Shown: positions 34,190 to 42,514 of the stretch, piece after piece
Layout: each line of letters opens with the position of its first letter
Position numbering within the stretch: position 1 is the first letter of the stretch
NCBI GenBank assembly: GCA_963667315.1
Contig: OY763325.1
Location: 3,658,001-3,722,000, forward strand
Origin: DAINPP01 sp963667315
GTDB lineage: Bacteria; Thermotogota; Thermotogae; MWEM01
Direction: 5' to 3'
Length of the DNA: 64,000 bases
Position numbers and translations under genes: made by a program
Notes under the pieces: generated by a model
Database searches by the model: none
Told to the model about the DNA's origin: nothing
Seen by the model: only the letters and a program-made list of their open reading frames with translations

Positions 34190-34654
34190 GGGAATGGAAA
34201 ATTTGATAAATCCGGTGTCAGTTCCAGCAGAGAAGCAAGGGAAAGCCTGGACACCGCTTTTAGATATTTCAAGGCAAATTGCAAGAGCGTCAGTGCAACT
34301 ATTTCAACAACTACAAAAGATTATCTGATGCACGTCGCTGATTTGCAGTGAATCGGACTTTCAAATGAACTGGCTGTTGCTGAATTTATTGGATTGTGTT
34401 CTACTGCACTTGAGAGACCTGTGAATGAAAGCACCGTTGTCCTTGGGAATATGACTGTCAGTGGTACTATTTCGAAGATTCAAAATTTTACCAATGTTAT
34501 TCAAGTGATTGTTGATGCCGGAGGGAAAAGGGTTTTGATTCCGACTTTAGTGGTTGTTGATTATCAGACTGTTCCAGCTGATTTGCTGATTAAGTTTCAG
34601 CCTGTTTTTTATGCTGATCCTATTGATGCTGTTTATAAGGCATTGGGGAATTGA
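34190..34654 (+). pseudogene. brxL: brxL remnant (BREX Lon-like protease), C-terminal part with nonsense mutation
   Basis: One frame from about 34190 reads GKFDKSGVSSSREARESL, then VSATISTTTKDYLMHVADLQ, a TGA at 34349-34351, then IGLSNELAVAEFIGLCSTAL and SKFQ-like PADLLIKFQPVFYADP ending YKALGN. That is the last third of BrxL, the Lon-like protein that closes BREX operons. The TGA stands where a glycine codon GGA would fit, a one-base change. The 5' two thirds are missing. It is therefore dead twice over: truncation plus stop. Confidence 0.7.
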
Positions 34655-34700
34655 GCTTTGAGCTGAAGTTTTTTAGGAAACGTTCAGCGTTATCTTTAAA

Positions 34701-36488
34701 TTATTTTTTTGTACCATTTTCTTCATAATAACTATCGTTCATTTCTGGTGAGGGAAAGAAATCATTCAGATTTAAAATCGCCCCTTTAGTTTCCTTTTTG
34801 AATTTTTCGTTTATTCTTTTTTTATAATCATTAATCAGGTTGCATTCTGATTCATTGAGATAAAATCTATTTTCGTGAAAGAAGGATTTTATTTTGTTGT
34901 ATTCTTTGGTATCTAAACTTTTTTCGGTAATCAATTTTTTTAATATTTCTATATTCTTTAATATTGTTGAATGTTTTATTTTTGGGAGTAAATCTGGAAT
35001 AATATCAATCATGCCATCTTCTGAAATTACAACAATCATTAATGAATGATTCCCCTTCTTTTTATTTGCTTCATAGTATCTAATTGCAGAATTATATCTT
35101 GCTCCACGAGCTGAATTACCTTTTGAAGTAGCAATACCATCTAAAATTACACCTATTGCATGACAAGTAGTATTTTCATCTATTAATACGGCTCCATCAA
35201 TGCTGGTGATTTGTTTTATCAGTGTGTTATCAATTTTTTGCGGGACTATCTTAAAACATTGTCCACTGAGTCTTTCTGCTTCTTCAGTAGCTTCTTTGGA
35301 AATTACAATCATTGTTCCATGTTTTTGTTCAGTTGCAGTAATAATTATATCCCATAATTCTTCCTTAAGTTCGTTTCGAATATTACCAAAAATTTTATCC
35401 AAGTCAGAGGTAAATTTGATTTTATTAATTTTTTCTTTCGGATAGGATGATTTTGAATAACATACTCGAAGCATTGGGAAATCATTATGATATAGTTCCC
35501 ATTTATGATGGTCTAAGAATTTTATATAAAAAAGGTTTTCTTTCATAGGGTTATAAGTTCCTTTTGTTGTGCCTAGACCATAGATTCTTTCCGTATCTGA
35601 GATGATATCAAAGTTATTCGAAGATAGTTCCAAGAACTTTCTAACTTTTCTGTGTTCTTTGAAATTTATAGGTTCTGAGAGTTTTAAAAGATATTTTATG
35701 TTTTCATGGTTTTTACTAGCAAGTATCATATTTCCAATACCTTTAGCTCCTTCGTATTTTAGCGCTGCAATTTCGTTGCAGGATTGGAGCAATCCTTTTG
35801 GTACCAAATTGTTTGTTACTCGAGCAGAAATGGAATTCATTAGTTTAATTCCGGCATTTTTGAAAATTTGATTTTCATAATTACCAATAACTGTAAAAGC
35901 ATTTTCTGGATCTTTTAAAGCGTTGTTACATTCTACAAAAAGACTATCGATGACTGCTGAAAAAAGCGAATTGAAAATAGTGTATCGACCATGTATTTTG
36001 TCTTTTTTCAATGAATATATATTTTGGAGCATAGGCTTATTGATTGATAGTATAGTGAACACGTGAAAATTGTTAATTGTTGTTGGAAAGGAAATAAAAT
36101 AACTTTTATCGTCATAAAGACCTTTTTTTTCTAGAATAGTTTGTATTGATTTTCTATAAGCATTAACTTTTATTCTACGCTTGTTATTTTCTTCAGCAAT
36201 TGGATGGCTATTGAGTATTTCTGAATCTGGAGCGTTTTTTCTATATTGTTCAGCCAATATATCTAATTCCGAAAAATCTTGCAAATTTATATAGTTAGCT
36301 TCCGGGGGTAAACATATCTGGTATTTTTTATCTGTTTCATTATCTGATATACCAAAGAGAAATAGAAAAGGATCCAGATTACTTGAGAATTCACTGAGTA
36401 TATGTTCTGCTGCCATATTAAAACTAATTTGTGTGTGTGGTTGATAGCCCCATACGTATAAATTACATAATTCGATGTTATTCTTCAT
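34701..36488 (-). CDS. Protein with divergent diadenylate-cyclase (DisA_N-like) domain
   Basis: 595 residues, no signal peptide or membrane helix. Residues about 385-500 match the DisA nucleotide-binding fold: GTMIVIS (391-397), SIDGAVLI with the DGA motif (431-433), GNSARGARYNSA (457-468) at the place of GTRHR, and VVISEDGMIDIIP (486-498). The arginine of RHR is kept (R464) but H-R become Y-N. A novel region of about 380 residues precedes it, possibly a sensor, and a charged helical tail follows. Such stand-alone forms have been proposed to make nucleotide signals in defence. The gene lies beside the BREX scar in AT-rich DNA. Confidence 0.7.
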   Translation of the reverse strand: MKNNIELCNLYVWGYQPHTQISFNMAAEHILSEFSSNLDPFLFLFGISDNETDKKYQICLPPEANYINLQDFSELDILAEQYRKNAPDSEILNSHPIAEENNKRRIKVNAYRKSIQTILEKKGLYDDKSYFISFPTTINNFHVFTILSINKPMLQNIYSLKKDKIHGRYTIFNSLFSAVIDSLFVECNNALKDPENAFTVIGNYENQIFKNAGIKLMNSISARVTNNLVPKGLLQSCNEIAALKYEGAKGIGNMILASKNHENIKYLLKLSEPINFKEHRKVRKFLELSSNNFDIISDTERIYGLGTTKGTYNPMKENLFYIKFLDHHKWELYHNDFPMLRVCYSKSSYPKEKINKIKFTSDLDKIFGNIRNELKEELWDIIITATEQKHGTMIVISKEATEEAERLSGQCFKIVPQKIDNTLIKQITSIDGAVLIDENTTCHAIGVILDGIATSKGNSARGARYNSAIRYYEANKKKGNHSLMIVVISEDGMIDIIPDLLPKIKHSTILKNIEILKKLITEKSLDTKEYNKIKSFFHENRFYLNESECNLINDYKKRINEKFKKETKGAILNLNDFFPSPEMNDSYYEENGTKK

Positions 36489-36606
36489 TTCCCCTCCATT
36501 TTACCTTTTTTCTCACAAATTCCCTTCTCCAAATGAACTGAAAACTTAATATTATATCATTTCTGATATTTTATTTGTAATTCATATATTTTGTGATGTT
36601 CAATAT

Positions 36607-36653
36607 TTATCTCCGAACTACTCCGAACCTTTCTCCGAACTTATTTCCGAATC
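36607..36653. repeat. Tandem CTCCGAAC repeats
   Basis: CTCCGAAC occurs three times with 2-4 base gaps, plus a degenerate fourth copy TTCCGAAT. The first is part of TTATCTCCGAAC (36607-36618), a 12-base match to 33468-33479 on the other side of the accessory patch. Confidence 0.55.
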
Positions 36654-36748
36654 AATATTGTTTATTTATAGATTTTAACAGATTGAAATATAAATTTCCT
36701 CCTCTTCTTCAAGTTTTTTACGATAAGGCTTTGGATTTTTCAGGAGAA

Positions 36749-36773
36749 TTTCTGCGACAAGCTGTCGCAGAAA
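36749..36773. repeat. Perfect 11-base inverted repeat
   Basis: TTTCTGCGACA-AGC-TGTCGCAGAAA, enclosed by a further AAGGCT / AGCCTT pair (36725-36730 with 36780-36785). There is no T-run after it on either strand. It could be a cruciform, a recombination site or the end of a lost mobile element. Confidence 0.6.
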
Positions 36774-36863
36774 TAGGCGAGCCTTACTATTTTAGTGTTT
36801 AAAGATCCATCTTTTATGTGATAATAGAATATAAAGGAGTTGATAAATAAGTCTGTTTACTCT

Positions 36864-37199
36864 ATGAGAAGTAATATGATTCTGGAAAAAGATGGTTCTC
36901 GTATATTGGAGGTTAGCGAATTTACTTTCGAAGGAACCTATTATAAACCAGCTGAATTGATAAGATTTTTGATAACGGAAGAACCTGAGGGGTGGCTGTT
37001 TATAAGAGATGATTCTATTGGTATCCGTTCTGGTGGAGATGATCTGGAAGAGGCAATTATGAAAGGACTTTTTATGACAACTGATAGATATCATAGAGTT
37101 ATTTCAACTTCAGATGAAAAACTTACTCCAAAAGTTCTTGAGATAAAAGAGAAATATCTTAAGTGGGAGGTACATGAAATTGACCAGCAGGCCCAGTAA
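36864..37199 (+). CDS. Hypothetical small protein
   Basis: About 111 residues, acidic, soluble, alpha/beta in character (SRILEVSEFTFEGTYYKPAEL, DSIGIRSGGDDLEEAIMKGLF). No family recognised. A TTG at 36840 touches the ribosome binding site and is too close; ATG at 36864 is used and ATG at 36876 is an alternative. It belongs to the AT-rich patch beside the diadenylate-cyclase-like gene. Whether it is functional cannot be told; codon usage looks coding. Confidence 0.5.
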   Translation: MRSNMILEKDGSRILEVSEFTFEGTYYKPAELIRFLITEEPEGWLFIRDDSIGIRSGGDDLEEAIMKGLFMTTDRYHRVISTSDEKLTPKVLEIKEKYLKWEVHEIDQQAQ

Positions 37200-37263
37200 A
37201 AAGATTGAGCGTGCTTGTGTTAAAATCAGTTTTTCACTTGATATTTCAAAACATCATCGCATC

Positions 37264-38664
37264 TTAACCTATAATGGTAAGGATAAAAGGGAAGCGCTTG
37301 CTTATACTTATCTCAGCCATGGGAACAAAGCTTATGTTGAAAGTGAATTTTCCATCTTCTGCTTTTACACAATACTCAAACCCATGCAATTTAAGGATAT
37401 TTCTACATATGGAAAGCCCAAGTCCGGTTCCGCTTGTTTCTTTATTTCTGGCTTCATCCAAAACGAAGAAGGGATCAAAGAGCTGATTGGTTTCCTGAGT
37501 TGAAAGATTTGTGTCAAAACCGTTTTCTATTGTGAGCGCATGATCAAGTGTGAGGTTCACTGTGTTGTCTGTAGTGTATTTGATGGCGTTGTGAATGAGG
37601 TTGTTCAGGAGTGTTTTGATCTTTTCTTTATCCCCTGTGACTGATTGTTCTTTTCCTTTGTAAAGTATGTTCACGTCTTTTTCCCTGGCAATGGGGTGTA
37701 GGGTTTTGATAACCTCCGTTATAAGCATATCAAGGTCAAATTCCGAAAGGGTTAGATTCTGTCTTTCTGTTTTTGAATATTCGATGATTCTACCGATGAG
37801 TTGTGAGGTCTTTTCGGTTTCTCTGATGATGCCGGGGAGATAGGTCCCGTCATCCAGTCCGTCTCTGATCCCGTGAGCGTAAAGACTGATGAGTGAGAGG
37901 GGTGTCTTGGTTTCGTGGGAGATATCGGAGATGAGGCGTTTCAGGTTCTGATTCTGCTGGTCAATTTCTTTTAAGGCGTTTTCAAGTCTTTCGCTCATGA
38001 GGTTGACACTGTCTCCGAGGGTTTCAAGTTCATCTTTCGTCCGGATGTTGACTTGCTCGAAGTTCAGATGGGCGATGTTTTCCGTTGTTGTGGTGAGTTT
38101 TTCGATGGGTTTGGTGACCCTTCTCATGTAGAACACGATGAAGATAAGCAGGATAAAGAGGGTCAGGCACCACATGATGAGGTTTATCTCATTGAAGGAT
38201 TCAATGAGTCCTGAGCTGTGTGGGATGGATTTTCCGATACAGATGACCCAGCCGTCTTTCAAGGTGTACAGGATCGTATAACTTGTTCCCAGGTCTCCCT
38301 GGTCATAAGTTCTGATGAGGGCCTTTTTTTGACGGAGGGTATTCAGCCCTTCAAGGGTCAGCCAGATTCTGTTCAATGTGATGGTTTCTTTACTGAGGAA
38401 TCGTCTGAGTTCGTCGTTGAAGTAGTTTTCGTTGTATTCGAAATAGAAGGAAATGAGGTTGACATCAAATTGTTTTTCGAGATATTCTTCATTGTTGAGA
38501 AAACCGGTGTAGGAATATTTTTTAATCGCCTCATGGGCCTCTTCAAGCTGTTTGTGGATTTTGTAAGTGGTATAGCGACTGACGGCAATCGTGTTGACAT
38601 AATACATCGCGGCAAACGTTGTGATCATAAAGATCGAGAGGATGAGAATGAGTCTTCGACTCAT
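37264..38664 (-). CDS. Membrane sensor histidine kinase
   Basis: About 466 residues. Two transmembrane helices (about 4-23 and 160-180) flank an extracytoplasmic sensor of about 135 residues. HAMP (VTKPIEKLTTT), HisKA (SDISHETKTPL, H250) and HATPase (NLIHNAIKYT; SGTGLGLSICRNIL) follow. The G1 box is weak (IENGFDT region), as in VanS-type kinases. It partners the OmpR-type regulator encoded immediately upstream. The frame runs back to a GTG inside the regulator gene, but ATG at 38664 has AAAGG at good distance. The last 15 residues are hydrophobic and unusual for the family. Signal unknown. Confidence 0.88.
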   Translation of the reverse strand: MSRRLILILSIFMITTFAAMYYVNTIAVSRYTTYKIHKQLEEAHEAIKKYSYTGFLNNEEYLEKQFDVNLISFYFEYNENYFNDELRRFLSKETITLNRIWLTLEGLNTLRQKKALIRTYDQGDLGTSYTILYTLKDGWVICIGKSIPHSSGLIESFNEINLIMWCLTLFILLIFIVFYMRRVTKPIEKLTTTTENIAHLNFEQVNIRTKDELETLGDSVNLMSERLENALKEIDQQNQNLKRLISDISHETKTPLSLISLYAHGIRDGLDDGTYLPGIIRETEKTSQLIGRIIEYSKTERQNLTLSEFDLDMLITEVIKTLHPIAREKDVNILYKGKEQSVTGDKEKIKTLLNNLIHNAIKYTTDNTVNLTLDHALTIENGFDTNLSTQETNQLFDPFFVLDEARNKETSGTGLGLSICRNILKLHGFEYCVKAEDGKFTFNISFVPMAEISISKRFPFILTIIG

Positions 38665-38692
38665 TCTTGCCTTTCTTTTTCGCCTTTTCTTC

Positions 38693-39331
38693 TCAGTCTT
38701 CAACACAATAGCCAAGTCCTCTGTGTGTTGTGATAACCTCTTCACCGATCTTTTTTCTCAATCTTCGGATGTGGGTGTCTACAGTTCTTTCGGTTCCGTC
38801 ATAATCGTATCCCCAGATTTTGTTCAGGAGCTGTTCTCTCCCGAATATGCAGTTTTTGTTGCTGAGGAAGAGTTTGAGCAGTTGGAATTCGATGTTTGTG
38901 GCGTTCAGGTCTTTTCCTGATTTGTAAATCTTTGCTTTTTTAAGGTTGATGGTGATTTCTTCGTGTCTGATAACTTCTTTATAATCGGCAAGTTTTTTAA
39001 CTCTGGCGATGAGGATTCTTGGATCAAAAGGTTTTCTGAGATAATCGTCTGCGCCGGTTCCCAAGGCTTTCAGCTCGTCTTCCGTTTCGCTCTTTGCCGT
39101 CAGCATGAGGACTTTCGTATCGGACAGTTCCTTGATTTCCCGACAAACGTCGATTCCCGAGAGTCGGGGCATCATCCAGTCGAGAACGACAACGTCAAAC
39201 GTGTTGGCACAAAAGACGTTCAGTGCCTCTTCACCATCATGGCAGAGGTAGACGGTGAACCCTTCTTTTTCGAAGTATCTGGAAAGGACTCTTGCCATTT
39301 CCCTCTCATCTTCGGCTATCAGTATGTTCAT
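38693..39331 (-). CDS. OmpR-family response regulator
   Basis: About 212 residues: receiver (AEDE acidic pair, phospho-acceptor in VVVLDWMMP, TAKSE and YLRKPFD) and C-terminal winged helix (ATNIEFQLLKLFLSN, GREQLLNKIWGYDYDGTERTVDTHI, RGLGYCVED). It binds DNA when phosphorylated by the downstream kinase. A longer frame exists, but GAGG six bases before ATG 39331 (MNILIAEDE) marks the start. That start overlaps the end of the metalloprotease gene upstream, so the three are one operon. Confidence 0.93.
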   Translation of the reverse strand: MNILIAEDEREMARVLSRYFEKEGFTVYLCHDGEEALNVFCANTFDVVVLDWMMPRLSGIDVCREIKELSDTKVLMLTAKSETEDELKALGTGADDYLRKPFDPRILIARVKKLADYKEVIRHEEITINLKKAKIYKSGKDLNATNIEFQLLKLFLSNKNCIFGREQLLNKIWGYDYDGTERTVDTHIRRLRKKIGEEVITTHRGLGYCVED

Positions 39332-40103
39332 GCTGTTCCTCTTCAAAGAGTTCGAATCTGACTTTTTCAAATTCGAAGAAGCTGAGAAAGTCCGAGACGG
39401 ATTTCAACCGTGCTTTTCTGAGTTTGTAATCGGGAAGAATGGCTTCCACTCTGTTCCAAAAGGCCTTGCTGTGATTCCAGCAGCCGAGATGGCAGAGTTC
39501 ATGAACCAGTACATATTCGTAAACGGGCTTTTCTGTGAGGATGAGCCGCCAGTTCAGGTTGAGATTCAGTTTGTTGGAACAGCTGCCCCACCTTGTCTTC
39601 ATATCCTTGATCCTGATCTTGTTGACTTCGAAGTTATAGGCATAGGAGTAATCCTTGATCATATCGTAAAATGTCTTGAGGGCGTAGTTGTAATATTCTT
39701 TTTGGATGATTTCCAGGATTTCTTCTTTTTCGGTGAAGAACGGGTTGATGTTCATGACAATTCTGTCTTTATGGATTGCCATCTTGAAATTCGGTATGTT
39801 TTTATCTTTGATGACATGCAAAGGCACTTTTTTTCCTTCAAGCGGCAAATGCCCCTTGTCTTTAAGGACAAAATAAGATAAACGTTTGTTTTTCGTCCGG
39901 TTGGTTTCCATTACCCTGTTTTTATTGTTGATGATCCATTCTCTTTTCTCGTTTAAAACCCGTTTGATATAGTCTTCGTCAAGGGTCTTGGGAACTTTGA
40001 CGATAAGACAGGGTTCCGAGAGGGAATCCATTGTCATCTGCATGGAGATTGTTTTTCTCTTCATTCTTTTTATCGTAACTTTTAAATCATCGATACTGTT
40101 CAT
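39306..40103 (-). CDS. YgjP/SprT-like zinc metallopeptidase
   Basis: 265 residues of the DUF45 (YgjP-type metallopeptidase) family. The zinc site is VHELCHLGCWNHSKAFW (HExxH-like HELCH, near residue 200), preceded by the family's RIKDMKTRWGSCS and NLNLNWRLI. Function in bacteria is uncharacterised; related proteins act in protein quality control or DNA-protein crosslink repair. It starts at ATG after GAGGTGAAAG with a TATAAT box upstream. Overlap with the response regulator start makes it the first gene of a three-gene operon. Confidence 0.85.
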   Translation of the reverse strand: MNSIDDLKVTIKRMKRKTISMQMTMDSLSEPCLIVKVPKTLDEDYIKRVLNEKREWIINNKNRVMETNRTKNKRLSYFVLKDKGHLPLEGKKVPLHVIKDKNIPNFKMAIHKDRIVMNINPFFTEKEEILEIIQKEYYNYALKTFYDMIKDYSYAYNFEVNKIRIKDMKTRWGSCSNKLNLNLNWRLILTEKPVYEYVLVHELCHLGCWNHSKAFWNRVEAILPDYKLRKARLKSVSDFLSFFEFEKVRFELFEEEQHEHTDSRR

Positions 40104-40247
40104 CTTTCACCTCGCTGAATTATACAACATTCACTGTATCAAATTTTTAAAGGAATTTCAAAAGTGTTCACTATTTAATCACATGTTCTATGATATGGTA
40201 AAATATATCGGACAAAAACAAAGTCCAGAATTGGGGGGTATTATTTT

Positions 40248-41423
40248 ATGGAATTAGATCAGGAAAAAAATATACATAGGATTCAATATGGCGAGAAAGA
40301 GCTTATCCTCATAGGGACAGCACATGTGTCACCGAAAAGTGCCGAGCTGGTCAAGGAAGTCATTGATGAAGAGAAACCAGATGCCGTTTGTGTTGAACTG
40401 GATGCCGGTCGATATGAATCCATCGTTGACAAAAACAAATGGGAAAAGATGGATATTATCAAGATTATCAAGGAAAAGAAAGCCACCTTCCTTCTCGTCA
40501 ACCTAGCACTTTCCGCTTATCAGAAGAGAATAGCCAATCAGTTCGGGATCAATTCAGGTGCTGAGATGATCGCAGGAATTAACGCCGCAAAGGAGAATGA
40601 TGCAAGACTGGTTCTTGCCGACAGGGATATCAAGGTTACTTTTTCCAGAATCTGGCGAACGATGAGTTTTATGGGGAAGATGAAATTGCTCGGTGTATTG
40701 ATCGGCAGTATCTTCTCCAATGAAGAAATCAGTGAAGAGGAACTGGAAAAGATGAAAACGGAAGATATGCTTGAAACAACACTGGCAGAGATGTCCGACT
40801 CCTTTCCGGAACTCAAGGAAAAGCTCGTCGATGAGAGAGATCAGTATCTTGCCAAGAAGATAAAAACCGCTCCGGGGAAAAAGATCGTCGCCGTTCTTGG
40901 TGCTGCCCATATTCCCGGGATCAAGAAAGAACTTGAAAAAGAACAGGATTTGCAGAAAATAACATATGTGCCACCGGCGTCTAAAGCATGGAAGATCGTT
41001 GGATGGGCGATTCCAATCGTTATTGTTGCCCTCATCATCTCCACGTTTTTTATGAACAGTGCTTCGGGCTGGGAACAGATCGTCAGCTGGGTGTTATGGA
41101 ATGGAACGATGTCGGCCATAGGCTGTGCCATCGCCCTGCCGCATCCTTTGTCGATTCTGACGGCTTTTGCCGTTGCCCCGATATCCTCTTTAAATCCATT
41201 GCTTGCAGCGGGATGGTTTGCCGGACTTGTTGAAGCATTGGTCAGGAAACCAAATGTCAAAGATTTTGAATCTTTGGGTGAAGATGTTATGAGCGTAAAA
41301 GGGTTTTGGAAAAATAAAGTCACGAAGGTACTGCTCGTTGTTATCCTTGCCAATATCGGCAGCACGATCGGTACGGTTGTTGGCGGTGCAGAGGTATTAC
41401 GTCTCTTTTTCCAGAATCTTTAA
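40248..41423 (+). CDS. TraB/PrgY-family membrane protein
   Basis: 391 residues. The N-terminal TraB (GumN/Tiki-like) domain starts LIGTAHVSPKSAELV, then PDAVCVELDAGRYE and the conserved AVLGAAHIPGIKKEL near 215. A C-terminal membrane part has four or five helices (from about 245) including SAIGCAIALPHPLSILTAF. Enterococcal PrgY/TraB reduces the activity of a peptide pheromone, and the fold suggests a metalloprotease. The chromosomal role is unknown. Ribosome binding site is GGGGGG. It shares a transcript with the next gene (12-base gap). Confidence 0.85.
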   Translation: MELDQEKNIHRIQYGEKELILIGTAHVSPKSAELVKEVIDEEKPDAVCVELDAGRYESIVDKNKWEKMDIIKIIKEKKATFLLVNLALSAYQKRIANQFGINSGAEMIAGINAAKENDARLVLADRDIKVTFSRIWRTMSFMGKMKLLGVLIGSIFSNEEISEEELEKMKTEDMLETTLAEMSDSFPELKEKLVDERDQYLAKKIKTAPGKKIVAVLGAAHIPGIKKELEKEQDLQKITYVPPASKAWKIVGWAIPIVIVALIISTFFMNSASGWEQIVSWVLWNGTMSAIGCAIALPHPLSILTAFAVAPISSLNPLLAAGWFAGLVEALVRKPNVKDFESLGEDVMSVKGFWKNKVTKVLLVVILANIGSTIGTVVGGAEVLRLFFQNL

Positions 41424-41435
41424 GGAAGGAGTTTT

Positions 41436-42431
41436 ATGAAAAATGCCCTTTTTAAGCTAAAAAGTGTGCATTTTATAAAAACAGTAGTCATTCTATTTTT
41501 TATTTGTTTTTGCACACCACTTTTTGCAGATGAAGTCAAGATCAGGGAGTTTTATTATGACGATAATCTTCTTGGCCTTGAGCCGATTTTTAAGCAAAAA
41601 GTCAGGATCAATTCAATAGAAACCGATTCAAGCGGTCAGGTGTTCCTGAATACCGCCGATGGTTCGCTGGTGAAATTTCTTGGGATCATTACCCTTCATG
41701 CGGATCAAACGGTTGAATTCCTTGAAGAGAATCTGCTCAACAATTCAGTCTATCTTTCGTTTGAAAATGACAGTGGTGACACTCTCGGTTTTAAGCAGGC
41801 TTATGTCTGGACGGATGATGTATACGAGTATTATGCCATTTCTGTTCTCTGGAACGCCGTTCTAATCACAAACGGTTATGCGTTGCCGAAAGAGGACGAC
41901 TATATTTATAAGGATATGTTTTTTGCCCTTCAGACGAGAGAACTGGAATCTGTAAAGGAAGAGGTACAGGCAATCAACACAACGGAAAGCCTTCAGAAAT
42001 TTTCAGACAAGACCATCCCTCCCGGATTAGAGGGCTTCAAATGGGATACACCCCGTTATGATATCTGGTATAGGATGAATGAACAACTCGTTGAGGAGAG
42101 AAATGACCGGCTGAAATATATCAGTGAGCTTTACAATGAATCATGCCTCCTTTATTTCTTTTTTAACGAAGCGGATCAGTCCCTTAAGACGGTTTCCTAT
42201 GTGTTTGGGTTTACCAATCTGAATCAGGCCGCAAGCGTTTACAATCGTTTTGTGAAGAATATTCGACGCTTACTCCCGGAAGACGCATTGGTTGATTACA
42301 AGGAATATGAAGAAGCCGAAAAACTCGATTCTTATTATAAATGGGAAAGTCAAAATGCAAAAGCGGAACTGAGAGTGGCGACTTTAACATCGAGTACACA
42401 TGCGATGGTTTTGAAATTTGAGAAGAAATGA
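41436..42431 (+). CDS. Secreted protein, possibly a degenerate SNase-like domain
   Basis: 331 residues with a signal peptide ending CTPLFA-DEV. Residues about 75-185 have the order of a staphylococcal-nuclease (OB) fold: GSLVKFLGIITLHADQTVEFL, then a strand, then YEYYAISVLWNAVLITNGYALP and YKDMFFALQTRELES. The catalytic Arg/Asp/Glu of true thermonucleases are not evident, so it would be an inactive relative. The C-terminal 130 residues are unassigned. It is downstream of the TraB gene and ends before a terminator. The family call is tentative. Confidence 0.5.
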   Translation: MKNALFKLKSVHFIKTVVILFFICFCTPLFADEVKIREFYYDDNLLGLEPIFKQKVRINSIETDSSGQVFLNTADGSLVKFLGIITLHADQTVEFLEENLLNNSVYLSFENDSGDTLGFKQAYVWTDDVYEYYAISVLWNAVLITNGYALPKEDDYIYKDMFFALQTRELESVKEEVQAINTTESLQKFSDKTIPPGLEGFKWDTPRYDIWYRMNEQLVEERNDRLKYISELYNESCLLYFFFNEADQSLKTVSYVFGFTNLNQAASVYNRFVKNIRRLLPEDALVDYKEYEEAEKLDSYYKWESQNAKAELRVATLTSSTHAMVLKFEKK

Positions 42432-42486
42432 TTAAAATTTAACGGCGATTTCATAGGGGTTCAAAGAATTGCCTGCACTTCGATAA

Positions 42487-42512
42487 AAAGGCGGATTTTT
42501 CAATCCGCCTTT
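42487..42512. terminator. Bidirectional terminator
   Basis: AAAGGCGGATT / AATCCGCCTTT, an 11-base perfect stem with loop TTTC, flanked by A- and T-rich runs. It separates the converging secreted-protein gene (+) and deaminase gene (-). Confidence 0.88.
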
Positions 42513-42514
42513 TC

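Larger units (their letters stand above)
36489..36863. other. AT-rich intergenic region with repeats and hairpin
   Basis: This 375-base gap holds tandem CTCCGAAC repeats, a strong hairpin at 36749 and the AAAGGAG site before the next gene. A 69-codon frame crosses it but consists largely of the repeats and the hairpin, so I do not treat it as a gene. Confidence 0.5.

Noticed and set aside
36607..36653. CRISPR-like repeats
   Set aside because: The repeat unit is only eight bases with 2-4 base gaps, so there are no spacers.
36593..36802. 69-codon frame in the AT-rich gap
   Set aside because: It consists mostly of the CTCCGAAC repeats and the hairpin translated; no ribosome binding site and no family match.
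37174..37503. 109-codon plus-strand frame starting inside the end of the hypothetical gene
   Set aside because: Three quarters of it lies antisense to the C-terminal coding part of the sensor kinase, there is no ribosome binding site, and the protein has no recognisable character.
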